From positions 124,001-188,000 of the forward strand of contig WGNV01000002.1 of NCBI GenBank assembly GCA_016124375.1: 64,000 bases of DNA. Reading direction: 5' to 3'. Numbering within the stretch: the first letter of the stretch is position 1; each line of letters begins with the position of its first letter. Source of the stretch: Tepidisphaera sp. (lineage in GTDB: Bacteria > Planctomycetota > Phycisphaerae > Phycisphaerales > UBA1924). This document shows positions 35,079 to 43,042 of the stretch, in pieces. The position numbers and the translations under genes were made by a program. The notes below the pieces were generated by a model. The model was not told where the DNA came from and made no database searches. It was given only the letters and a program-made list of their open reading frames with translations.

Positions 35079-35288
35079 TCACCCCCCGCCGGAGTTGGTA
35101 CCGAATTTCTTCGCGAGAAACTCATAGACCTCCAACTGCACGTTGCGAGGTTGTCGGCGAATCATTGCCATTGCGCTGATAGCGTCACGTGATGTGGGCA
35201 CCTTTAGATTCGACTTGTCCTTGTTGTACCAAACACATACGGCCCTAAGATTATGCGCCTCATCGGAACCGCCTTGGCTAACTGGCAT
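35079..35288 (-). pseudogene. C-terminal fragment of an HNH-type nuclease
   Basis: The frame reads MPVSQGGSDEAHNLRAVC followed by VWYNKDKSN, which resembles the end of an HNH motif (usually DH-x-x-PVSxGGxDEx-x-NLRAVC-x-x-CNxxKS). The second zinc or turn cysteine of CxxC is tyrosine here. About 40 further residues follow to a normal stop. Upstream the frame runs directly into the hairpin end of the REP-flanked element, so the first part of the gene is missing. A short intact protein starting at this ATG is possible but less likely. Confidence 0.45.
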
Positions 35289-35316
35289 GTCGCTCGCCCC
35301 AAGGGGGCGATTGGAT

Positions 35317-35371
35317 GTAGCCCCGGGTGGAGCGGAGTCCGCCGATAGGCGGACGGAGCGCAACCCGTGGG
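35317..35371 (+). repeat. REP sequence, left
   Basis: Starts with the GTAG tetranucleotide followed by a long imperfect hairpin: outer arms CCCCGGGT and ACCCGTGG, inner arms GTCCGCC-GATA-GGCGGAC. The GTAG-plus-hairpin form is that of REPs recognised by RAYT enzymes. Confidence 0.7.
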
Positions 35372-35422
35372 AGCCGTTTCGTGCGTTTCATTCTGCCCCG
35401 GAGGGGCAGGGGAACCGTGCGC

Positions 35423-35875
35423 TCACTCAAAAACGTACCTCTCGTCGAACTCGATGCCATGCAACCGAAGCAACTGGAGAAGTTCAGACTTGAAGTCTTC
35501 CTTTTCATGATGTTCGTGCTGTCCAGCGACGTACGCCCGCACCGCGGACTCCTGCGATTTGCTGACAGAAAAGGCCGAGTATCCCTCTTGCCATGCAAAA
35601 GCGCTCATCTGGGGCATCGTGTCGTGAACTCACTTCGACGATCTCGCCTTCACCTTGCGCATAAGGTTCGACAGAGCTTCATCGGGCCGCCAGCGGATGT
35701 ACATATGCACGTGGTCTTCGACGCCGCCTACACCGTAAAGCACACCATTCTCAGCCCGCACGATGCCGCCCATGTACGGATACAAACCCTTGGCAACGTC
35801 GGCGGTGATCCACGGCTCGCGGTGCTTGGTGCTGAAGACAACGTGCAAGAGAATCTGTGAGTAGGTGCCGGGCAT
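35423..35875 (-). pseudogene. tnpA: IS200/REP-associated tyrosine transposase with an in-frame stop
   Basis: The frame encodes MPGTYSQILLHVVFSTKHR, the HUH motif in EDHVHMYIRWRP and the catalytic tyrosine in VRAYVAGQHEHH, ending FDERYVFE. It is interrupted once by TGA at 35630-35632, exactly where relatives have a tryptophan (KARSSK-stop-VHDT, usually KxxSSKWVHDT), so TGG became TGA. The reading frame is the same on both sides and there is no other damage. The enzyme is therefore probably inactive unless the stop is read through. It may be a recent mutation. Confidence 0.85.
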
Positions 35876-35942
35876 GTCGGGCCATTCCTGCTTGTTTCCT
35901 CCGCCCCGCAGGGGCGGCTAAAAAATAACGAGATCCCGCTTT

Positions 35943-35989
35943 CACGGGTTTCGCGTCGGCGGCTGCGCCGATGCTCCACCCGTGGCTAC
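35943..35989 (-). repeat. REP sequence, right (inverted)
   Basis: Read on the minus strand it starts GTAGCCACGGGTGGAGC and folds with inner arms CGGCG-CAGC-CGCCG and outer ACGGGT/ACCCGT. Its first 17 bases match the left REP at 16 positions, in opposite orientation, while the hairpin tops differ. Confidence 0.7.
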
Positions 35990-36032
35990 ACACCTACGCC
36001 CCGCAGGGGCGTTCCGACCCGACGACCCGAGA

Positions 36033-36281
36033 TTAGATCCGAGTCTCCCCATCTTCAAGGCCCAACGCCTCCGCAAGCGCAAGCGCGTTCGCCAGCACAA
36101 ATGCACCGTATTGCTTAGCGAGCATAACGACAGCCCCAGCTCCCATGTCAGTCCACTCTGCATCGCGGACAAGCGATGCACGGAGCTGCAAACCGTCGGT
36201 CGGATTCTCCATGCGACTTACGAGTATGCGGTACTCGTTGGTAAGGTGCTCGATATGTTCGGCGATGGTGAGTGATTCCAT
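36033..36281 (-). CDS. Small protein of unknown function, third gene of an HNH cassette
   Basis: An 82-aa protein, predicted helical, with no membrane segment or signal. A good AAGGAG lies seven bases before the ATG. It begins 27 bases after the HNH nuclease gene, on the same strand, so it is probably co-transcribed with it and with the gene at 37106. I recognise no family. An immunity, regulator or structural role for the cassette is possible but not shown by the sequence. Confidence 0.65.
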   Translation of the reverse strand: MESLTIAEHIEHLTNEYRILVSRMENPTDGLQLRASLVRDAEWTDMGAGAVVMLAKQYGAFVLANALALAEALGLEDGETRI

Positions 36282-36308
36282 TTCGACTCCTTGTAAACAG
36301 GATCGGCC

Positions 36309-37082
36309 CTACGCGGTCTGAAAGCGGTTCTCCCGATGCCAGCGCAGGCATTCGGAATCGGGGTAGAAACGGGCGGGCGGGATCATCCTTTGGCCATGAC
36401 GGGCCGAGACGAGCTCCGCGGCGGTCTGGTCCTTTAGGCTTCGCACGCGATCGCTTACGCGCAGTATCAGATCGTCCTCGAACGTGATAAGCCCGCATTC
36501 GAACAGGCGGTCGAAAGTAGCCGACATGCACACGCCGTTGGTCGGGTCGGCGCGTCGCCGCTCGTCTACGCTCCACGGAACAATGTGCCCGGCGACAAGG
36601 CACTCCACAAGCGGGAGGCCGGTCACGCAGCAACGGTTGTTGTAGCTGCTGATGACGGCGTCGCGGAAGAACGCTTGGTGCAATCGCTGTTTGGCAGTGA
36701 CGATCTTCTCCGACGGGCCACTCGGCGGAACGAGAGGTGCGTCGAGAAGCTTTGGCGGTTCATGCTTTCGCCGAAGATCGTGAGCGTGGATAATCAACCC
36801 GCTCCAATTAGCGTGGAACTCGTCCCAGACGGCTTTGTCGAGCTTGCTGCCGTGCGTGAGGCCCGAGATATTGCGCGCCGCGAGTTGCGGGTCAAAGGCC
36901 CCGAAGTTGCCAAGCTTGCGGGCGACAGAAGCCGGTGTACGATGCAGGATCGCCGCGAGCTCCCTTACGCGGGGATCCGTGGCCTTGGTGCGCTGAAACG
37001 GGATACGGCAATACAACTCAAACGCGAGGATCAGTTCGTCGCGAGTCCAGAGTAGGCCGTCGTTTGTGGGGCGAGCACTCAT
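36309..37082 (-). CDS. HNH endonuclease domain protein
   Basis: A 257-aa protein. The C-terminal half has the HNH_2-type pattern: RCCVTGLPLVECLVAGHIVPWS, then DPTNGVCMSATFDRLFECGLI. The GHI histidine and the NG asparagine are clear; the third position, often histidine, is phenylalanine here, as I believe occurs in part of this family. The N-terminal half has a motif (TPASVARKLGNFGAFDP) found ahead of such domains and may read DNA. Members are often annotated as restriction-type nucleases. It lies between two small genes on the same strand, with gaps of 24-27 bases. Confidence 0.83.
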   Translation of the reverse strand: MSARPTNDGLLWTRDELILAFELYCRIPFQRTKATDPRVRELAAILHRTPASVARKLGNFGAFDPQLAARNISGLTHGSKLDKAVWDEFHANWSGLIIHAHDLRRKHEPPKLLDAPLVPPSGPSEKIVTAKQRLHQAFFRDAVISSYNNRCCVTGLPLVECLVAGHIVPWSVDERRRADPTNGVCMSATFDRLFECGLITFEDDLILRVSDRVRSLKDQTAAELVSARHGQRMIPPARFYPDSECLRWHRENRFQTA

Positions 37083-37105
37083 CGATATCCCTGCGCAGGA
37101 ATACG

Positions 37106-37561
37106 CTATGCTGCCGCAGCTGCGTGACAGAGTTCGGTGACACGTGGGCTGTCGCCTTCAGGCTTGGTGTTAACGAAGATGAACGTCGTCGGGCTTTCCC
37201 GTTGTTCTTTGGCTTCGAATGGCGAGACGCGGAAGCAATGGGACGAAATGCGCTCGATGCTGATCGTGTCGCCCGGCCTGGTGCCGTGTTTGGAGAAGAA
37301 ATCCCGCACCCAGCCACGCTTGCGGAAGAACCGGCGCGGCTTGCCGGTCTTGGCTTCCGTTGGGATGTCTGTGAACACCGGTTCGGAGAGTCCGTCGACG
37401 TCCAGCCGAACCAGCTTGCCGGGTGTGCCCTTCGCTGTTGGAGCGCCGTAGCAGTCCGCCGGAAAGAAGTCGTCGTGACCGGTCAGGTATAAGTGGTTGG
37501 CACGCAGGTTGGACGCGTTGACGCAGATCAATCGCTTGCGATGTCCGACTTGTCCGCTCAT
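37106..37561 (-). CDS. Unknown protein, possibly a B3-like DNA-binding domain
   Basis: A 151-aa soluble protein. The segment NHLYLTGHDDFFPADCYG, then RKRGWVRDFFSKHGTRPGD with TISIERISSHCFRV, resembles the end of a B3/EcoRII-N type DNA-binding fold (a tryptophan-containing turn, then GD and a strand). This is pattern reading, not a firm match. The start at 37561 has GAGGAG upstream; a GTG six bases earlier is less likely. It is the first gene of a three-gene unit with the HNH nuclease, which would suit a DNA-recognition partner. Confidence 0.7.
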   Translation of the reverse strand: MSGQVGHRKRLICVNASNLRANHLYLTGHDDFFPADCYGAPTAKGTPGKLVRLDVDGLSEPVFTDIPTEAKTGKPRRFFRKRGWVRDFFSKHGTRPGDTISIERISSHCFRVSPFEAKEQRESPTTFIFVNTKPEGDSPRVTELCHAAAAA

Positions 37562-38475
37562 GGTCACTCCTCGTCCCTAATCGCCTTCATAGTACTGCCA
37601 CTCCGACGCCGGTGCTTGCCAGCCTTCCGCACGGATCCCAAGTCGCACCACTAAACTCATTGCCCCAAGTGACTTCCGTGCTCCGGCACCCGCCGTAAAC
37701 GCCGCACCGAACTCTCACCCACAGCCCTGCGGCTTCCGTCGCACGCCTCTCGCCTCTCTCTGCCCCCTCAACAACCTCATCTGCGCGCGCAAATCGCGTC
37801 GTACTTCTCCCCCCTCCATCCAAAAAAACAAAAAATATTTCGCCGCCCCCAAACCCCCGCCGCAGCCTCCAAACGCCGTTTCTCGACGCCTCCACCCTCC
37901 GACCGCACCCAAATACTCAAACGCATCGACGGCCTTTGCGCGCGCACATCGCTCCCCCACCTGTATACATAGAAGCGTCTCGTTCTTTCCGTCAGGGCAT
38001 CCTTGCCGGGCATCCGCAGGCTGAGCCACGAACTCAGGCTGGTCTTCCCCGCCAAGCCGCCCCGACTCAAGAGCGATCGCCGAAGCGGTGCGTGGGCCGA
38101 CCCGCGCTCGCGTCAAGCATCGGGGAACACTCGCGGCTTTCTCTATCTCGTGGCACAGGCGTCCCGCCTGTGTCCTTCTCTCCCTACTTCGCCGCGACCA
38201 ACAGAGGCTCCGTCTTCGGGACCGTCCACCGGAAACGCCCTCGCCACGATGTAACACGCGAGCGTTGGTCGTCCAAAGTTCGGCGGGCGTCGGCCCGTCG
38301 GACCGTCCACGCCTCGCCGCCGGAACGTGTGCCTATTGGATCCCGGTCGGGCGCGCCCAAAGCGCTTCCAACCGGGCAAGACCAGCCACGCCCCCGCGGA
38401 AGCAAACCCTGCTCGCCGCCAACCGACCTCTCCGGGGCCGGCACTTGTCTCGTTCGCCGCGGGTACCATCTCGCC
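37562..38475. other. Long region without a convincing gene
   Basis: About 900 bases. Composition is pyrimidine-rich on the plus strand up to about 37950, with an A-rich tract near 37820-37840. TGTATACA (about 37970) is a palindrome next to a TATACAT that could be a -10 element. A GGCACAGGC-GTCC-CGCCTGTGTCC hairpin repeat lies at about 38150-38175. Open frames crossing the region have no family features. No known RNA gene was recognised. Confidence 0.5.
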
Positions 38476-39291
38476 GTGCCAAACCGCATTGATGACATTT
38501 TCACGTCGCTCCGATCCCAGAACCGCCGCGCCCTCATGCCTTTCGTGTGCGCCGGGCACCCCGTGCAGGCGGGCGGCCCCGCGCCGCTGGCGCCCGTGTT
38601 GCAGGCCCTGGAGCGCGGCGGGGCGAGCGTCGTCGAGATCGGCATTCCCTTTTCCGACCCCATCGCCGACGGCGCGGTGATCGCCGCGGCCATGCACGAT
38701 GCGCTCGTGGCAGGCGTCACACCCGCGGGGATCTTCGAGCAGGTCCGGGCGGCCCGCGAGACGACGCGACTGGGGCTGGTGGCGATGGTCTCGGTGTCGA
38801 TCGCCCAGCGCCTGACCGGGCGCGGCGGCGGGTTCTTTGCGATGCTCAGGGACGCGGGGTTTGATGGGGCGATCGTGCCCGATGTGCCGCTGGAGGAAAG
38901 CGAGCCCTTGGTGAAGGCCGCGGCGGACGCGGGGGTGACGCTGAGCCTTCTGGTGTCGCCCTCAACGACGCCCGAGCGCGCCGAGAAAATCGTCAAGTCG
39001 TGCACGGGGTTTGTCTACGTCCTCGCCCGCGCGGGGCTGACCGGCGAGCAGAGCGACGCCCCGGACGTGGCTCGCATGATCACCCGCCTGCGGCAGATGA
39101 CGGCGCTGCCGCTGGCGGTGGGCTTCGGCATCTCGACGCCCGAGCACGTGCGCGAAGTCGTCAAACACGCGGACGCGGCGATCGTCGGCAGCGCGATGGT
39201 GCGACGGCTCGACGCGGCGGCCAAGGCGGGCCAAGACGTGCCCGCGGCGGCGGAGGCGTTCACGCGGGAACTCGCGGGGGGCCTGGGGTAA
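38476..39291 (+). CDS. trpA: Tryptophan synthase alpha chain
   Basis: A 271-aa TIM-barrel enzyme that splits indole-glycerol phosphate to indole. The catalytic glutamate and aspartate are in VEIGIPFSDPIADG; other hallmarks are GFDGAIVPDVPLEES, TGFVYVLARAGLTG and PLAVGFGISTPEHV, with the phosphate-binding GSAMVRRL near the end. The GTG start at 38476 begins the family similarity. The beta chain gene trpB is not next to it, so the trp genes are dispersed or this one is separate. Regulation is not evident. Confidence 0.95.
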   Translation: MPNRIDDIFTSLRSQNRRALMPFVCAGHPVQAGGPAPLAPVLQALERGGASVVEIGIPFSDPIADGAVIAAAMHDALVAGVTPAGIFEQVRAARETTRLGLVAMVSVSIAQRLTGRGGGFFAMLRDAGFDGAIVPDVPLEESEPLVKAAADAGVTLSLLVSPSTTPERAEKIVKSCTGFVYVLARAGLTGEQSDAPDVARMITRLRQMTALPLAVGFGISTPEHVREVVKHADAAIVGSAMVRRLDAAAKAGQDVPAAAEAFTRELAGGLG

Positions 39292-39656
39292 TGTGCCGCC
39301 GAGGGCGTGCTCTTTTCGTCGGCGGAAAACGTTTTCCACGCCTGCGTGGCCTGTCGGCTAGCCGCTTTTTCACTTGAAAAACGCGACGCCGCCGCCCCGG
39401 GCTTCTACACTGGCCAGACCCGGCGGACTCGGCGGTGCCCGATCCTGCCGCCCGGTCGCCCTCGGTGTCGCGGCCATGAACTCACGCTCGTCCATCACGC
39501 TGTTGCAATGAACAAACGATCGGGCTCGGGCGGCCTCGCCCGGCCTCGCTCACGCGGTCGCTGTGTCGGCGGCTCGCGGCGGTTGTCGCAATCTGACGCC
39601 TTCGCGTCAACGGAACGTGCGCTGACGCGAGCGCGTCAACTCGAACAGGGAGTGCT
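39292..39656 (+). other. glnA leader region
   Basis: No gene is seen in these 365 bases. Near its 3' end are two identical-arm palindromes (39594-39638), described separately. A short AT-richer stretch lies near 39365-39380. The region is the likely site of glnA promoter and control elements. Confidence 0.5.
39594..39638 (+). promoter_or_regulatory. Tandem TGACGC-N4-GCGTCA palindromes before glnA
   Basis: TGACGC-CTTC-GCGTCA (39594-39609) and TGACGC-GAGC-GCGTCA (39623-39638) have the same six-base arms, different four-base centres and a centre spacing of 29 bases. The second ends 18 bases before the glnA start codon. Two equal operators for one regulator, or two hairpins in the leader RNA, would both fit. 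Confidence 0.6.
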
Positions 39657-41855
39657 ATGTCTACGCTGCTGAACGGGAACGGGAAAGTCCACCACCACCA
39701 TCACGCGGAGCCCACGATGGCCACCACCCGGAACAACGCCGCCCAGCGGGTCGAGGACACCTTCGCCGACGACGTCTTCACGCTCAAGGTGATGCAGCAG
39801 CGCTTGCCCAAGGACGTCTTCAAGCAGATCCAGCGCACCATCCAGCACGGGGAGCCCCTCAACCCCAGCATCGCCGACGTCGTCGCCAGCGCGATGAAGG
39901 AATGGGCCAGCGAGCACGGCGCGACGCACTACACCCACTGGTTCCAGCCGCTCACCGGCCTCACCGCCGAGAAGCACGACGCCTTCCTCGTGCCCGACGG
40001 CCAGGGCGGAGCGATCAGCGAGTTCACCGGCTCGGCCCTCGTGCAGGGCGAGCCCGACGCCAGCAGCTTCCCCTCGGGCGGCATCCGAGCGACCTTCGAA
40101 GCCCGCGGCTACACCGCGTGGGATTGCACCAGCCCCGTGTTCCTCAACCGCAACGGCGGCACGGTGACGCTGTGCATCCCCACCGCCTTCGTGAGCTGGA
40201 CCGGCGAGGCGCTGGACAAGAAGACGCCCCTGCTGCGCTCCATCGAAGCCGTGTCGGCCCAGGCCCTGCGCATCCTGAAGATCTTCGGCACCGACCAGGG
40301 CGTCACCCGCGTGCAGGCGACGCTGGGCTGCGAGCAGGAGTACTTCCTGATCGATCGCGATCTGTTCTTTAAGCGCGAAGACCTGGTCACCTGCGACCGC
40401 AGCGTCTTTGGCGCCAAGCCCGCCAAGGGGCAGCAGCTCGAGGATCACTACTTCGGGTCGATCCCCACCCGCGTGCTGGGCTTCATGGCCGAGACGGAGC
40501 GCGAGCTCTATCGCCTGGGCGTGCCGGTCAAGACGCGGCACAACGAAGTGGCTCCGTGTCAGTTTGAGATCGCGCCGCTCTTTGAGATGGCCAACATCGC
40601 CGCCGATCACCAGATGGTGCTGATGGAGACGCTCAAGCGCGTCGCGCCGCGCTACGGCCTGCAGTGCATCCTGCACGAAAAGCCCTTCGCCGGCATCAAC
40701 GGCAGCGGCAAGCACCTCAACTGGTCCATCGCCACCAACACCGGCGTCAACCTGCTGGACCCCCGCGACGACACCCACACCAACATGCAGTTCCTGACGT
40801 TCCTCGTGGGCGTCATCAAGGCCGTCGACACGCACGCGGACCTGCTCCGCGCGTCGGTCGCGTCGGCCGCGAATGACCACCGCCTGGGCGCCAACGAAGC
40901 CCCGCCCGCGATCATGTCCATCTTCCTGGGCGACATGCTCACCGACATCATCGAGCAGATCGAGAGCGGCTCGCCCAAGAGCACCATGAAGGGCGGCAAG
41001 CTCGACCTGGGGGCCCGCACGCTTCCCCAGATTCCCCGGCACAGCGGCGACCGCAACCGCACCAGCCCGTTTGCTTTCACCGGCAACAAGTTCGAGTTCC
41101 GCGCCGTCGGGTCCTCGGCGGCCGTCGCCTGGCCCGCCACCGTGCTCAACACCATCGTCGCCGACGCGCTCGACAGCATCGCGACGCAGCTCGAAAAGGA
41201 CCTGGGCAAGAACTACGACGAGAAGAAACTGCAGAGCGTCGTGCGGAACCTCTTGCAGAAGCTGGTCAAGCAGCACAAGCGGGTGCTCTTCGATGGTGAC
41301 GGCTACACCACCGAGTGGCACCAGGAAGCGGCCCGTCGCGGCTTGCCCAACTACCGCGAGTCGGTCGCGGCGTTCGAAACCATCACCGCCAAGAAGAACA
41401 TCGAGATCTTCAAGAAGTTCAAGGTGCTCAGCAAGGTCGAGGTCGAGAGCCGCGCGCACATCCTGATCGAGAAGTACGTCAAGCAGGTCGAGATCGAGGC
41501 GCTGACCGCCGCCTCTATCGCCAGGACCCAGATCCTGCCCGCCGCCGGGCGCTACCAGACCGAACTGGCCGAGATCGTCGCGGCCACCGAAGCCGCGGAT
41601 GTCGATGCCTCCGAGAACCGCGAGGCGCTCGAGCAGTACGCCGAGGTGGTCAACAACCTGCGGGGCTGCATCGCGAACCTCGAGAGCGCGGTTCATCACG
41701 AGAGCGGCGACGTGCATGACCACGCCGCCCACATCCGCGATCACGTCCGCCCGGCGCTGGGCGAACTGCGGCAAGTCGTCGACGACCTCGAAACCCGCAT
41801 CCCGCGCGACCTGTGGCCGATCCCCACGTACCGGGAGATGCTGCTGATCAAGTAA
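39657..41855 (+). CDS. glnA: Glutamine synthetase type III
   Basis: A 732-aa ligase making glutamine from glutamate, ammonia and ATP. Hallmarks of the GSIII class are the length above 700 aa, [38 protein letters not shown], then [13 protein letters not shown]; the later [17 protein letters not shown]-like [13 protein letters not shown] and the helical C-terminal part complete it. GSIII is typical of Bacteroidota, cyanobacteria and Planctomycetota. The N-terminus carries five histidines in a row (12-16 or so). Control is suggested by the tandem palindromes just upstream, and a strong terminator follows. Confidence 0.95.
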   Translation: MSTLLNGNGKVHHHHHAEPTMATTRNNAAQRVEDTFADDVFTLKVMQQRLPKDVFKQIQRTIQHGEPLNPSIADVVASAMKEWASEHGATHYTHWFQPLTGLTAEKHDAFLVPDGQGGAISEFTGSALVQGEPDASSFPSGGIRATFEARGYTAWDCTSPVFLNRNGGTVTLCIPTAFVSWTGEALDKKTPLLRSIEAVSAQALRILKIFGTDQGVTRVQATLGCEQEYFLIDRDLFFKREDLVTCDRSVFGAKPAKGQQLEDHYFGSIPTRVLGFMAETERELYRLGVPVKTRHNEVAPCQFEIAPLFEMANIAADHQMVLMETLKRVAPRYGLQCILHEKPFAGINGSGKHLNWSIATNTGVNLLDPRDDTHTNMQFLTFLVGVIKAVDTHADLLRASVASAANDHRLGANEAPPAIMSIFLGDMLTDIIEQIESGSPKSTMKGGKLDLGARTLPQIPRHSGDRNRTSPFAFTGNKFEFRAVGSSAAVAWPATVLNTIVADALDSIATQLEKDLGKNYDEKKLQSVVRNLLQKLVKQHKRVLFDGDGYTTEWHQEAARRGLPNYRESVAAFETITAKKNIEIFKKFKVLSKVEVESRAHILIEKYVKQVEIEALTAASIARTQILPAAGRYQTELAEIVAATEAADVDASENREALEQYAEVVNNLRGCIANLESAVHHESGDVHDHAAHIRDHVRPALGELRQVVDDLETRIPRDLWPIPTYREMLLIK

Positions 41856-41892
41856 AATCCGCGGCAAGCAGGCTGCACTTCGATTCGTGAAT

Positions 41893-41924
41893 GGCCCCTC
41901 TCCCGCGAGAGGGGCCTTTTCTTT
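41893..41924 (+). terminator. Rho-independent terminator of glnA
   Basis: GGCCCCTCTC-CCGC-GAGAGGGGCC is a perfect 10-bp stem followed by TTTTCTTT, 37 bases after the glnA stop. This is the clearest intrinsic terminator in the window. Confidence 0.93.
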
Positions 41925-42035
41925 CGCACGCTTCTGCAAGATGACATGGGACATTCCAAGTAGAAGCTACTGAGAATCACGGTGCAACCTAACGGCTGTT
42001 CGCAGGTAAGCCTTGCATCCCAGGAGATCCACGCC

Positions 42036-42857
42036 ATGCTCGCCACCCGAGTGTTATGTCTTGCCATGATGGGTTTGGCCCCGCTTGTTGAGCCGCCAGT
42101 TCCCGATGCGCCGCAACCTGGACCGCCTGGCGACGCGGCGGCCGCCGCGATGCCGACCAAGACTGAAATCGGCAAGAAGATGGTGGCCTCGCTGACCTCA
42201 AGCCCGGTGTTGCACGTGACGATGTCGCAGGAGTTTCAGGGTCAGCACTACGACGCGCAGGCGTGGATGACAAAGTCAAAGTCACGCGGCGAACTGCGAG
42301 AGGACGGCAAGCTGATCTTTGCGATTGCCGTGGACGCGGGGCGCGTTCAGGAGTTTGCGCCTTGGGTCGAGTTCAAGAACGGCCAGAACGCGAAGAACGT
42401 GCTCGTGGAATACGACGCAGAGGGGAACGAAGTCTCGCTGGACTGGCCCCGCCTGATACCCACCGATCTCGCTTGCGGCCCCGGGGCGGTCGGTGCGTCC
42501 TGGCTGATACCGAGCCGGCCCATGGTCGGCGCGGAACCGGGCGTGCTCTCGATTCCGGACACGATAGCGCAGGTGCTGGAGGAACCAGGTGATCTCAAGG
42601 GCGTCACGCTGAACAAGCACGACTGCTACTGGATGCACGCGGAGATCAGCATCAACGAAGCGACCCGCGTGACCAAGGACCTCTATATCGATGTAAAGAC
42701 CTTCGAGCCGGTGCGCGATTCGATCGTGACAACCGTGCACGGAAGAGTCACCAAGAGCATCACCACGGACTACGACATCCAGCATCTGCGATCCGAAGAC
42801 GGGATCTCCTGGAGGTTGGACGCAGCCAAGCTCTCACAGCGAGAAGGCGGTAAGTAG
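42036..42857 (+). CDS. Exported protein, possibly LolA-like
   Basis: A 273-aa protein with a signal peptide-like start (LATRVLCLAMMGLAPLVE), a Pro/Ala-rich spacer, and a beta-rich domain: VTMSQEFQGQHYDAQAWMTKS, ELREDGKLIFAIAVDAGR, YIDVKTFEPVRDSI. The succession of long strands with an AxxxDxxTFEPVR turn is like LolA/LppX lipoprotein-carrier folds, but no diagnostic residue settles it. The ATG at 42036 has AGGAGA upstream, whereas the earlier ATG at 41982 has none. It stands alone between the glnA terminator and a tRNA gene. Confidence 0.72.
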   Translation: MLATRVLCLAMMGLAPLVEPPVPDAPQPGPPGDAAAAAMPTKTEIGKKMVASLTSSPVLHVTMSQEFQGQHYDAQAWMTKSKSRGELREDGKLIFAIAVDAGRVQEFAPWVEFKNGQNAKNVLVEYDAEGNEVSLDWPRLIPTDLACGPGAVGASWLIPSRPMVGAEPGVLSIPDTIAQVLEEPGDLKGVTLNKHDCYWMHAEISINEATRVTKDLYIDVKTFEPVRDSIVTTVHGRVTKSITTDYDIQHLRSEDGISWRLDAAKLSQREGGK

Positions 42858-42930
42858 CCAAGCGGATCGGCAGGCGGACACGAACAGCGAGGGCGGCGCT
42901 CGCCGCCACGCGGCGTACAGTTATTGCCGA

Positions 42931-43003
42931 GCCCCCGTAGCTCAGCGGTTAGAGCAGGCGACTCATAATCGCTTGGTCCCCGGTTCGAATCCGGGCGGGG
43001 GCA
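42931..43003 (+). tRNA. ileX: tRNA-Ile(CAT), modified to read AUA
   Basis: A full cloverleaf: acceptor GCCCCCG/CGGGGGC, D-arm GCTC...GAGC, anticodon loop CTCATAA, T-arm CCCGG-TTCGAAT-CCGGG, no encoded CCA. The stretch AGAGCAGGCGACTCATAATCGCTTGGTC equals the same part of E. coli tRNA-Ile2 (ileX), so this is the isoleucine tRNA whose C34 is changed to lysidine by TilS, not a methionine tRNA. Confidence 0.9.
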
Positions 43004-43042
43004 GTAGATCAGATTGTTCGCTTCGCGAATGGGAGAAGAAAC

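Larger units (their letters stand above)
35289..36014 (-). mobile_element. REP-flanked IS200-like (RAYT) element with a broken transposase
   Basis: A tyrosine-transposase gene (35423-35875) lies between two inverted hairpin repeats that each begin with GTAG: GTAGCCCCGGGTGGAGC at 35317-35333 and, on the other strand, GTAGCCACGGGTGGAGC at 35973-35989. Extra GC hairpins (CGCCCC...GGGGCG type) lie just outside at 35294-35310 and near 36000. This is the layout of REP-associated tyrosine transposases. Boundaries are approximate because these elements make no target duplication. Confidence 0.7.

Noticed and set aside
37715-38257. A 180-codon minus-strand frame in the gene desert
   Set aside because: Composition is Arg/Gly-rich and it crosses a GC hairpin repeat; there is no recognisable domain and no ribosome site.
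42931-43003. Reading the CAT-anticodon tRNA as initiator or elongator tRNA-Met
   Set aside because: The D-arm, anticodon arm and variable loop match tRNA-Ile2 (ileX), and it lacks the GGG/CCC anticodon-stem pairs of initiator tRNA.
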